Shown here: positions 1 through 5,255 of the stretch, in pieces
How positions within the stretch are numbered: position 1 is the first letter of the stretch
Layout: each line of letters begins with the position of its first letter
Assembly (NCBI GenBank): GCA_030612945.1
Contig: JAUWMY010000227.1
Span: 1 to 5,255 of the forward strand
Source: Desulfobacteraceae bacterium
Lineage (GTDB): Bacteria; Desulfobacterota; DSM-4660; Desulfatiglandales; Desulfatiglandaceae
Direction: 5' to 3'
DNA: 5,255 nt
Program-made: the position numbers and the translations under genes
Notes under the pieces: model-generated
What the model saw: the letters and a program-made list of their open reading frames with translations, nothing else
What the model was told of the DNA's origin: nothing
The model's database searches: none

Positions 1-589
1 GACGAACCAATGTGGAATCCGGAAAGTAGTCAATAATGTTAAGGCACCCATAATCCTGGTGTATGTTGAATAACCGCGAGAGATCTAAGCCGAGTGCCTT
101 ACAAAGAATCACACGGTTTACGCCACCGTGAGCGACCATGACAAAATCGTTATCTTTTTGCTCTGCGAGGATGCGCTCAAAACAGTGCAGGATCCTCTCG
201 GAGAAACGTCCAATGGATTCCCCGTCTCCAGGAATCTCGTATTGCACCAGGTCTGCCTGGCGTTTTTCCAGTTCTTCAGGGAAGCGCTTCCGGATTTGTG
301 ACAGGGTCAGGCCTTCCCAGTCGCCGAAATACATCTCCCGTAGTTCAGGGAGAAAATAGACAGGCACGTCGTGAGACCGGGCTATCAGGCGTGCCCCGGT
401 TGCCGATCTCTTAAGATCGCTCGAGTAAATGGCCTTAACCTCCACCAGGCGGAGGCGCTCGGCCATTTGCTCCATCTGCAGTATCCCTGTCTCGGTCAAG
501 TCCACATCAGTGTGCCCAAAGATTGGAAAATTTTCATACCCGTTTATCTGGCCGTGCCTGATAAGATAAATCCTGTTCATCCGTTTCAT
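1..589 (-). CDS. Histidine phosphatase family protein (phosphoglycerate mutase/CobC-like), 3' end cut by window edge
   Basis: The reading frame opens at ATG 587-589 and stays open to the left edge, giving 196 visible residues without a stop. The family is usually about 200-215 aa, so only a short C-terminus should be missing. Seen: an N-terminal LIRHGQ with the phospho-acceptor histidine at residue 12, then FGHTDVDLTETG (24-35), SSDLKRS (56-62), ELREMYFGDWEG (82-93) with the likely acid Glu85, and MVAHGGVNR (151-159) with the second catalytic histidine at 154. These are the complete core motifs of the histidine phosphatase superfamily, cytosolic enzymes that hydrolyse small phosphate esters through a phosphohistidine. 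Alpha-ribazole-phosphate phosphatase (CobC) or a phosphoglycerate mutase-like phosphatase are both possible; no cobalamin gene is visible, so no symbol is given. A second in-frame ATG at 578-580 (Met4) is an alternative start and fits the short N-terminus of many relatives. No Shine-Dalgarno precedes either ATG. The gene is divergent from the one at 714. Confidence 0.93.
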   Translation of the reverse strand, partial: MKRMNRIYLIRHGQINGYENFPIFGHTDVDLTETGILQMEQMAERLRLVEVKAIYSSDLKRSATGARLIARSHDVPVYFLPELREMYFGDWEGLTLSQIRKRFPEELEKRQADLVQYEIPGDGESIGRFSERILHCFERILAEQKDNDFVMVAHGGVNRVILCKALGLDLSRLFNIHQDYGCLNIIDYFPDSTLVR

Positions 590-597
590 GACGGCAG

Positions 598-626
598 ATC
601 ATAGATAGTCATGGTTTCAATGTCAA
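598..626 (-). promoter_or_regulatory. Near-consensus sigma70-type promoter for the histidine phosphatase gene
   Basis: Reading the minus strand, a perfect -35 box TTGACA (621-626) is followed by a 17-nt spacer and the -10 box TATGAT (598-603, 5 of 6 to consensus). Only 8 nt (CTGCCGTC) separate the -10 box from ATG 587-589. A transcript would therefore begin at about 592-589, within 0-3 nt of the first start codon. Translation is then either leaderless from Met1 or starts at Met4 behind a leader of about 10 nt with no Shine-Dalgarno. Matches and spacing are seen directly; promoter activity is inferred. Confidence 0.72.
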
Positions 627-637
627 TGAATTTGGGC

Positions 638-666
638 TTTATTGAAGTGCTCGAATATTGTATAAG
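638..666 (+). promoter_or_regulatory. Possible weak promoter for the two-gene operon starting at 714
   Basis: A good -10-like box, TATAAG (661-666, 5 of 6), lies 17 nt after a poor -35-like TTTATT (638-643, 3 of 6). It sits about 48 nt before the ATG at 714, in the divergent gap and back to back with the phosphatase promoter. The region is AT-rich, so a match of this quality could arise by chance. Confidence 0.25.
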
Positions 667-713
667 CTGATTAATTCGTAATTGTAGTTATCCAGTAAAT
701 CAGGAAATATAGT

Positions 714-986
714 ATGCCAGGTTCGCAAAAGGAATGTTTTGGTGATCTTGATAGAGTTTTTCCCATGGGAAAGGAGGGGCTGAGAGAAGTTCCCCCAAAT
801 TGTTTTGCCTGCCCTGATAAAAAGGCCTGCCTGCAAACGGCCTTGAAGACGAAAAAAGGTATCGGATTAAGGAGTGAGATACTTGATAGAGCCCCTGCTA
901 ATGGAATGGTTGGGAGGCTCAGGCGGTGGTCTGAAAAAAAAGCGCTCACTCAGCTCAAAAAGCAGAAGGAAGGGGAGAGAAAATGA
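714..986 (+). CDS. Small four-cysteine protein of unknown function (90 aa)
   Basis: I do not recognise a named family. The 90-aa product has four cysteines, all in its first half: Cys8 in ECFGDLDRVFPMG, then Cys30, Cys33 and Cys39 in NCFACPDKKACLQTAL (a C-x2-C-x5-C pattern). This could ligate zinc or an Fe-S cluster, but that is inference. The second half is strongly basic and probably helical (RRWSEKKALTQLKKQKEGERK at the end), with no signal peptide or membrane segment, so it is probably cytosolic and might contact nucleic acid or an acidic partner. The start is backed by AGGAAA at 702-707, well spaced before ATG. The stop overlaps the next start as ATGA (983-986), so the two are very likely co-transcribed and translationally coupled. 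The longer minus-strand frames over the same DNA look like shadows because they lack a ribosome site and family features. Confidence 0.8.
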   Translation: MPGSQKECFGDLDRVFPMGKEGLREVPPNCFACPDKKACLQTALKTKKGIGLRSEILDRAPANGMVGRLRRWSEKKALTQLKKQKEGERK

Positions 987-1816
987 GCGTAGAATTGATA
1001 TGCCCTTATTGCCAGTTCTCAAAAAAAGTTCCTAATGAAAGGATCCCTGTTGGGGCCAAATGGGTGACCTGCCCTCGTTGTCATCAGAGATTTGAATTTT
1101 CTGTGGTAGAAAAAAATGTTGACCTGGTCACCAGAGAAACTGAGCAAAAGACAGACTTTGAGAGGCTGGAAGAGGAGCCTGAAGATGGATATACGCGCAA
1201 TGGGGCGGCCTGGGAGAACCGTTCAGAACTTGGCCTCTGGCAGGGTATTTATAAGACCTTCAAAGAGGTTCTCTTTTCTCCCGAAATCTTCTTCAGGTCC
1301 TTAACTTTCAAGGCTGGGATCGTAGAGCCCCTTGCCTTTGGAACACTGGTGGGTTCTCTTGGATCCATGTTTGGTCTTTTCTGGCAGTTGTTAATGTGGT
1401 CAGGGCTAGTGCTCACTTATGGTGAATCCATCTTTGGACAGTTTTCAATAGGGGTGATTCTGCTCATTATTATGATTATTATCCCTGTTTTATGGGTAGC
1501 CTGGATATTCGTTTCGAGCGGTATTACGCATCTGTTATTGCTCATTGTCAGAGGCGGCGAAAACGGGTATGAAGCTACTTTGAGGGGGGTGTCCTACTCC
1601 CAGGCCACCCAGGTATGGAGTTTAATCCCCTTTATTGGCGGTACAATAGGCTGGATCTGGCAGCTTGTTGTTCAGATCATAGGGCTGCGACATATTCACC
1701 GAATGTCTTATTTAAGGATCATTGTGGCGTTTTTGATCCCGGTGGCCATTATTTTTCTCCTGGGGATTGTGGTCGTGATTGGCCTGGTCCTGCTTTTCCG
1801 TTCAAGTGTTGGATAA
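983..1816 (+). CDS. Zinc-ribbon (MJ0042-type) membrane protein with Yip1-like domain
   Basis: The 277-aa product begins with a rubredoxin-like zinc ribbon: CPYC (Cys7, Cys10) and CPRC (Cys30, Cys33), spaced as in the MJ0042/zinc_ribbon_5 domains at the start of many bacterial membrane proteins. A hydrophilic, acidic linker follows (about 41-85). The rest is a multi-pass membrane domain with hydrophobic stretches near 112-145, 153-188 (probably two segments), 208-234 and 244-272. The layout and phrases such as EVLFSPEIFFRSL (95-107), YEATLRGVSYSQATQVWSLIP (196-216) and GLRHIHRMSYLR (234-245) fit the Yip1 family. The ribbon should face the cytosol, with the domain in the inner membrane; the molecular role of bacterial Yip1-like proteins is poorly known. 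The start has a strong purine-rich ribosome site (GGAAGGGGAGAG, 968-979) and overlaps the upstream stop by 4 nt, marking an operon with the cysteine protein. Substrate and partners cannot be told from sequence. Confidence 0.88.
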   Translation: MSVELICPYCQFSKKVPNERIPVGAKWVTCPRCHQRFEFSVVEKNVDLVTRETEQKTDFERLEEEPEDGYTRNGAAWENRSELGLWQGIYKTFKEVLFSPEIFFRSLTFKAGIVEPLAFGTLVGSLGSMFGLFWQLLMWSGLVLTYGESIFGQFSIGVILLIIMIIIPVLWVAWIFVSSGITHLLLLIVRGGENGYEATLRGVSYSQATQVWSLIPFIGGTIGWIWQLVVQIIGLRHIHRMSYLRIIVAFLIPVAIIFLLGIVVVIGLVLLFRSSVG

Positions 1817-1827
1817 TTCTGTGATGT

Positions 1828-1857
1828 TGTTGCGAGAATTAAAGAAAAAGCGCAACA
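1828..1857 (+). terminator. Stem-loop after the zinc-ribbon operon, possible weak terminator
   Basis: TGTTGCG (1828-1834) and CGCAACA (1851-1857) form a perfect 7-bp stem around a 16-nt A-rich loop, 11 nt after the stop codon of the membrane protein. Two G-U pairs could lengthen it. No T-run follows and the loop is long, so it is not a canonical intrinsic terminator. It may instead stabilise the 3' end or be chance. Confidence 0.3.
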
Positions 1858-1878
1858 GTTCACCATAAAAAATGTTCG

Positions 1879-1903
1879 ACAGGATAACAGGATAGACATG
1901 ATA
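1879..1903. repeat. Tandem ACAGGATA 8-mers (inverted counterpart of the array at 2394-2420)
   Basis: Two exact ACAGGATA units (1879-1886, 1887-1894) are followed by a degenerate ACATGATA (1896-1903). Read with the preceding G at 1878, the segment matches the reverse complement of the array near 2420 with one mismatch and one single-base gap over about 17 positions. Confidence 0.6.
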
Positions 1904-1930
1904 ATAATCCGGTAAATCGGAAAAGCAAGT

Positions 1931-1969
1931 GACTAAAATGTCTAAAGTGATCTAAAGCGCCTAAATTGG
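1931..1969. repeat. Four CTAAA motifs spaced 9-10 nt apart
   Basis: CTAAA begins at 1933, 1942, 1952 and 1961, with partly conserved GTG/GCG-like bases between. The spacing of 9, 10 and 9 nt is close to one DNA helical turn, so the motifs would lie on one face of the helix. This could be a dispersed genomic repeat or a multi-site binding region; the sequence does not decide. Confidence 0.5.
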
Positions 1970-1986
1970 AAAGCACTAACCTCGTA

Positions 1987-2097
1987 ATGTATCCTATTCA
2001 AATTTCCTGGTATCTAAACAAATTAGAAACAGCTCTTGACGACCATTTCGACAACAAGCGTAGTTTTGAGGTATCTTCGCGGATTAGTGAGAAATGA
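1987..2097 (+). CDS. Marginal 36-codon ORF, hypothetical or gene remnant
   Basis: ATG 1987 opens a 36-codon frame ending at TGA 2095-2097. The product begins MYPIQISWYLNKLE and ends RSFEVSSRISEK, with a protein-like mix of charged and hydrophobic residues. No ribosome site is suitably placed: GGAAAG at 1968-1973 is too far upstream. The frame is open back to 1951 with a TTG at 1966. I do not recognise the peptide. It may be a real small protein, the remnant of a larger gene, or chance. Confidence 0.18.
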   Translation: MYPIQISWYLNKLETALDDHFDNKRSFEVSSRISEK

Positions 2098-2120
2098 GGT
2101 TTTGGGGACAGTTTTTCGGT

Positions 2121-2180
2121 TTTCAGGTTTCAGGTGTTAGTAATGAAATACGTAAAAGCTGAAACCTGAACACTGAAACC
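2121..2180. repeat. Inverted heptad repeat (TTTCAGG / CTGAAAC) with hairpin potential
   Basis: Two exact TTTCAGG heptads (2121-2134) face three CTGAAAC-type heptads (2159-2165, 2166-2172 as CTGAACA, 2173-2179). TTCAGGTTTCAG (2122-2133) is an exact 12-bp inverted match to 2159-2170 across a 25-nt loop. GGTTTCAG (2126-2133) can alternatively pair with 2173-2180. No T-run follows directly, so a terminator is unlikely. The arrangement resembles an extragenic palindromic or small non-autonomous repeat element. Confidence 0.7.
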
Positions 2181-2374
2181 TTAATAATTGCTGAAACGAT
2201 GTTAAAGGGTCTTCAACTCTCGGCTGCTTACCTTGATTTTTGAATAAGATACCTTTAAACTTTATCTCACTTATATTGGTTGATTACCTTTGTTGCTACG
2301 GGAAAATATTTAGGCAGACAGACTTTTAAAAATAAATTTGAAGTAAAACATAAAATTAAGGATTTAAAATAAGA

Positions 2375-2420
2375 GATCAACTGGATGAAAAACAATCCTG
2401 TTAATCCTGTTAATCTTGTC
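2375..2420. repeat. AATCCTGTT tandem array with imperfect hairpin, upstream of the helicase
   Basis: Two exact AATCCTGTT 9-mers (2394-2402, 2403-2411) are followed by the variant AATCTTGTC (2412-2420). Just upstream, GATCAACTGGAT (2375-2386) is complementary at 10 of 12 positions to ATCCTGTTAATC (2395-2406) across an 8-nt loop, so the array can fold. It ends 52 nt before the helicase start codon and would probably be within its 5' leader if transcription begins further upstream. Confidence 0.62.
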
Positions 2421-2472
2421 TAAGATATTGCTGAATTAAAGGGGAAATACACTCAAGAAACGGAATTGAACA

Positions 2473-4629
2473 TTGGCAAATAAAATCGATTACAAAACAG
2501 TCCTGAATCCGGCTCAGTTAGAGGCAGTAATGACCCTCGACGGACCTATTCTGGTCATTGCCGGTGCCGGGAGTGGCAAGACCCGAACCCTTGTCTATCG
2601 GGTGGCCCGGCTTGTGGAGACGGGCGTTGATCCGGAATCCATTTTACTCCTCACCTTTACCAGAAAGGCCTCCCAGGAAATGCTGGAAAGGGCTGCCGGT
2701 CTTGCAGATGCAAGGTGCAGGTTTGTCTCGGGTGGCACCTTTCACTCCCTTGCCAACAGGGTGTTGAGGACCCATGCAGATCTCCTGGGATTTTCAAACT
2801 CATTCACTATCCTGGACCGGCCCGATATGGAGGAGGTCATCCGGTCCCTTATCCCTGAGCTCGGAATACCCAAAGGGATACCCAGATTTCCGAAACGGGG
2901 CACGCTTGCCAACATTTTGAGCAAGGCTGCCAACCTCCGAAAACCTATTGATGAGTTTATGCCGGAAGAATACGGGCAATTCCTGGAATTTCTCCCGCAG
3001 ATTGAAATATTGGAAAGGCTTTATGGTGACTACAAAAAAACCCATCAAATGATGGACTATGATGATCTAATCCTGTATTTCCGAAGGCTTTTGAAGGAAA
3101 GCGAAGAAGTCCGAAAAAGCCTTAGCCAGCAATACCGCTATGTTATGGTGGATGAGTATCAGGACACAAATGGCATCCAGGCGGATATCGTTAAGTGGCT
3201 GGCTCATGAACACAGAAATATTATGGTTGTGGGGGACGATTCCCAGGCTATCTATTCCTTTAGAGGGGCCAGTTATCGCAATATGTTCGATTTCCCTGTG
3301 CAGTTCCCTGACGCCAAACTTATAAAATTGGAGGAAAACTACCGGTCTGTACAGCCCATTCTTACACTAACCAATGCCTTAATGGATCATGCCGGTGAAA
3401 AATATACAAAGTGCCTCTTTACCGAACGAAAAGGGGGTGAAAAACCCAGGATTGTTGATACGAGAACCGAGCCGGAACAGGCCATGTTCGTTTGTCGGTA
3501 TATCAAAGAGCAGGTGCAAAAAGGCCAGCCCATCACTGATTTTGCTGTTCTCTTCCGGGCCGGTTATCATTCTTTTGAGCTGGAAGCAGAGCTTACCCGC
3601 CAGGGAGTACGTTACGTGAAATACGGAGGCTTCAAGTTTTTAGAGTCTGCCCATATCAAGGATTTTCTGGCGCATCTCAGGGTAGTGGTAAACAGGGATG
3701 AGGCTGTAAGCTGGGTTCGTATACTGAGGCTTATAAAGAACGTGGGGCCGGGGAAAAGCAACTCAATTATTCAGTGGATGCAAGCACATGAAATTCCTCC
3801 TGAGCGGGTCGGGGAATGGCCCGGGGCACGTAAAAGGGACAGCGGTTTGAAGGTGCTCACCAAGCTTATCGCTAAACTGGTGCGCAAAAACGGGAAGCCG
3901 GAAAAGGCAGTCGAACAGGTTATGGAGTATTATGCGCCTATTTTAAAGGAGAGATTCGATGACTATCCAAGGCGTCAGAAAGAACTGGACCAGCTGATCC
4001 CAATGGCCAGCCGCTACAAAAGGCTCAGAAGCTTTCTGGATGACCTGGTTTTGGAGCCCCCAACAAGTTCTATGGACCTCGACTCCGGGGAAAAGCCCGA
4101 GACCCTTACCCTGTCTACGGTCCATTCGGCAAAGGGACTTGAATGGCCGGTTGTTTTTATTATCTGGGTCATGGAGGGACGGTTTCCCCCTGCAAGGGCA
4201 TACAACGATCCCCTAAGTTTAGAAGAAGAACGGCGTCTCATGTACGTTGCAGCCACACGGGCCAAGGACCAGTTGATTATGTGTTATCCTGGACAAGAGT
4301 CGGTGCCTGTGTGGCAGCTTTCAGACATCGGCTATCGAAACGGGCTTTCCTCCTTTATTAAAGATCTCCCCGAAGACGTGGCATCCCGGGAATCAGCGGG
4401 AATCCGGAAAATATCTTTCGGTCGCCAGTTATACGAAAAGAGTTCATTTGACAATCACCCGGATCAACGGGAATCGGCCGGATTCTCCCAGGGTGACAGG
4501 GTCAGGCATCCGGCCTTTGGCCCCGGCGTTGTGTCAAAGTTTGTCTCCAATGATAAAGTGGAAGTGCTTTTCAGGAACGCGGGCCGCAAACTCCTGCACC
4601 TGGAGTACACTACCCTGGAAAAGATTTGA
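2473..4629 (+). CDS. UvrD/PcrA-type superfamily 1A ATP-dependent DNA helicase
   Basis: This complete 718-aa protein matches the usual 650-750 aa of UvrD/PcrA/Rep enzymes, 3'-5' DNA helicases acting in repair, replication restart and displacement of bound proteins. Motifs in order: Q motif LNPAQLEAV (11-19), Walker A AGAGSGKT (30-37), Ia TFTRKAS (61-67), Ib GGTFHSLANRVLR (87-99), Walker B/DExx VDEYQDTN (226-233), III VVGDDSQAIYSFRGA (252-266), IV ENYRS (288-292), V STVHSAKGLEW (548-558) and VI EERRLMYVAATRAK (585-598). The extreme C-terminus, GDRVRHPAFGPGVV onward (674-718), is the Tudor-like tail typical of PcrA/UvrD, which in studied relatives contacts RNA polymerase. The start is TTG 2473: a TGA lies two codons upstream in frame, and the Q motif needs this N-terminus. 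The ribosome site is weak (GGA at 2462-2464). All catalytic motifs are intact. I give no symbol because a uvrD, pcrA or rep-like paralog cannot be separated here. Confidence 0.96.
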   Translation: MANKIDYKTVLNPAQLEAVMTLDGPILVIAGAGSGKTRTLVYRVARLVETGVDPESILLLTFTRKASQEMLERAAGLADARCRFVSGGTFHSLANRVLRTHADLLGFSNSFTILDRPDMEEVIRSLIPELGIPKGIPRFPKRGTLANILSKAANLRKPIDEFMPEEYGQFLEFLPQIEILERLYGDYKKTHQMMDYDDLILYFRRLLKESEEVRKSLSQQYRYVMVDEYQDTNGIQADIVKWLAHEHRNIMVVGDDSQAIYSFRGASYRNMFDFPVQFPDAKLIKLEENYRSVQPILTLTNALMDHAGEKYTKCLFTERKGGEKPRIVDTRTEPEQAMFVCRYIKEQVQKGQPITDFAVLFRAGYHSFELEAELTRQGVRYVKYGGFKFLESAHIKDFLAHLRVVVNRDEAVSWVRILRLIKNVGPGKSNSIIQWMQAHEIPPERVGEWPGARKRDSGLKVLTKLIAKLVRKNGKPEKAVEQVMEYYAPILKERFDDYPRRQKELDQLIPMASRYKRLRSFLDDLVLEPPTSSMDLDSGEKPETLTLSTVHSAKGLEWPVVFIIWVMEGRFPPARAYNDPLSLEEERRLMYVAATRAKDQLIMCYPGQESVPVWQLSDIGYRNGLSSFIKDLPEDVASRESAGIRKISFGRQLYEKSSFDNHPDQRESAGFSQGDRVRHPAFGPGVVSKFVSNDKVEVLFRNAGRKLLHLEYTTLEKI

Positions 4630-4649
4630 CAGGACGAGGTCCCCTTCAG

Positions 4650-5255
4650 CTATTCCTGCAATGCCTGCTCAAAATCCTCAATGAGATCCTCGGTGGCTTC
4701 GATGCCAACCGATAAGCGTATGAGGCTGTCTGAAATTCCCAGTTTTTTAAGGTCTTCGGGGGAGACACTGGCGTGAGACGTGGTGACCGGCCGGGTAATG
4801 AGCGTTTCGACGCCGCCAAGACTGGGCGCAACAATTGGCAGGGTGATTTTTTACTTAAAATGCTTGGCAGCATCAACACCACCTTTTAATTCAAAACTCA
4901 ACATGCCGCTGAAACCATCAAATAATTCCTTAGCCCGCTGATGTGCAGGATGGCTTTCAAGACCAGGATAATTCACTTGAGTAACTGCAGGGTGGGCTTC
5001 TAAGAATTGTGCAACCTTGAGCGCACTCTCATTATGATATTTCATCCTGACCGCCAGCGTTTTCATTCCGCGGTGCAGCAGGAAACATGCGTGGGGATCG
5101 AGCGAGCCTCCAAGGTGATTGAGCTTGTGCGTGATCTGTTCGATCAATTCAGTACGGCCAATTACAGCCCCTGCCACAATATCGGAATGGCCATTTAAAT
5201 ATTTTGTGCAACTATGGAGCGAAAGGTCAAAGCCCCATTCAGGCGGCCGGAAATT
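4650..5255 (-). pseudogene. Trans-sulfuration PLP enzyme (cystathionine gamma-synthase/lyase type), 3' part, split by an in-frame TAA
   Basis: Reading leftward from the right edge, 134 codons end at TAA 4851-4853. The same frame then continues for 66 codons to TAG 4650-4652. Before the stop: SLHSCTKYLNGHSDIVAG with the PLP Schiff-base lysine (codon 5202-5204), LGGSLDPHACFLLHRGMKTLAVRM, and GFSGMLSFELKGG. After it: APSLGGVETLITRP, TTSHASVSPEDLKKLGISDSLIRLSVGIE and the C-terminal helix EDLIEDFEQAL. These are consecutive blocks of the Cys/Met-metabolism PLP family (about 380-400 aa), so roughly 190 N-terminal residues lie outside the window. The distance between blocks equals that remembered for E. 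coli MetB with the stop counted as one residue, so this looks like one nonsense change and not an indel. Truncation removes the Arg in SDSLIRLS (4716-4718), which binds the substrate carboxylate in this family. The 3' fragment has no in-frame ATG or GTG and only one TTG, three codons from its end. The gene converges on the helicase with a 20-bp gap. Confidence 0.88.

Larger units (their letters stand above)
1817..2472. other. 656-bp gene-poor gap rich in short repeats
   Basis: No ORF over 60 codons lies wholly inside this gap on either strand. It holds a stem-loop just after the zinc-ribbon gene, an ACAGGATA array, a CTAAA array with 9-10 nt period, a marginal 36-codon ORF, an inverted heptad repeat, and an AATCCTGTT array close to the helicase start. 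The stretch from about 2300 to 2375 is very AT-rich. I see no tRNA, riboswitch or strong promoter. The helicase promoter probably lies here, but I cannot place it with confidence. Confidence 0.75.

Noticed and set aside
605..613. Tiny upstream ORF (ATG at 611-613, 8 codons) whose TGA overlaps the phosphatase ATG
   Set aside because: It lies within and upstream of the -10 box of the phosphatase promoter, so it would not be in a transcript from that promoter.
671..949. 92-codon minus-strand ORF, and the 65-codon one at 639-836, antisense to the small cysteine protein
   Set aside because: No ribosome site and no recognisable motif. The plus-strand frame has a good Shine-Dalgarno, an ordered cysteine pattern and an ATGA overlap with its neighbour, so these are shadow frames.
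2102..2112. TTGGGGACAGT, similar to ends I associate with REP/Y1 transposase elements
   Set aside because: Only one short half-site is present, with no inverted partner and no transposase nearby.
2233..2261. TTGATT-N17-TAAACT as a helicase promoter
   Set aside because: Each box matches only 4 of 6, in an AT-rich gap where such pairs are expected by chance, and it would imply a leader of about 200 nt.
1817..2472. CRISPR array or phage attachment site in the repeat-rich gap
   Set aside because: Repeat units are only 5-9 nt, directly tandem and without uniform spacers, and no cas, integrase or tRNA gene is in the window.
4632..4642. GGAC-GAG-GTCC mini-hairpin between the convergent helicase and PLP genes
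   Set aside because: Only a 4-bp stem with a 3-nt loop and no T-run; too weak to call a terminator.
4646..4882. 78-codon minus-strand ORF over the end of the PLP enzyme
   Set aside because: It is a shifted frame. The family motifs (SLGGVE, SDSLIRLSVGIE) lie in another frame, continuous with the upstream part across the TAA. I first suspected a frameshift, but base counting showed both parts share one frame.

Overview
This 5.3 kb window looks like an ordinary chromosomal stretch of a bacterium of moderate GC content. A Desulfobacterota (former deltaproteobacterial) or similar anaerobic Gram-negative host is my best guess. The reasons are the pairing of an MJ0042-type zinc ribbon with a Yip1-like membrane domain, a small CxxC protein in front of it, and AT-rich gaps carrying short dispersed repeats. 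This is inference from style, not a phylogenetic placement.

Layout from left to right. (1) Positions 1-589, minus strand, hold a histidine-phosphatase (phosphoglycerate mutase/CobC-like) gene that runs off the left edge. It has a near-perfect sigma70-type promoter ending only 8 nt before its first ATG. (2) A divergent gap (590-713) leads to a two-gene plus-strand operon. Its first gene is a 90-aa four-cysteine protein (714-986). This overlaps by ATGA the second gene (983-1816), a zinc-ribbon protein with a multi-pass Yip1-like membrane domain. (3) Positions 1817-2472 are a 656-bp gap with no convincing gene. It is packed with at least four kinds of short repeat, including inverted 8-9-mer tandem arrays near both ends, and one marginal 36-codon ORF. 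(4) Positions 2473-4629, plus strand, encode a complete 718-aa UvrD/PcrA-type superfamily 1A helicase starting at TTG. (5) Convergent to it, 20 bp away, is the 3' part of a trans-sulfuration PLP enzyme gene (cystathionine gamma-synthase/lyase type, 4650-5255, minus strand). It runs off the right edge and is interrupted by one in-frame TAA.

The genes do not form an obvious pathway. The phosphatase, the zinc-ribbon operon, the helicase and the PLP enzyme appear to be separate transcription units. I see no mobile-element gene, CRISPR array, tRNA or rRNA, and no convincing new multi-gene system. The points most worth a second look are the nonsense codon in the PLP enzyme, the likely leaderless phosphatase transcript, the uncharacterised cysteine protein coupled to the membrane zinc-ribbon protein, and the repeat-filled gap ahead of the helicase.
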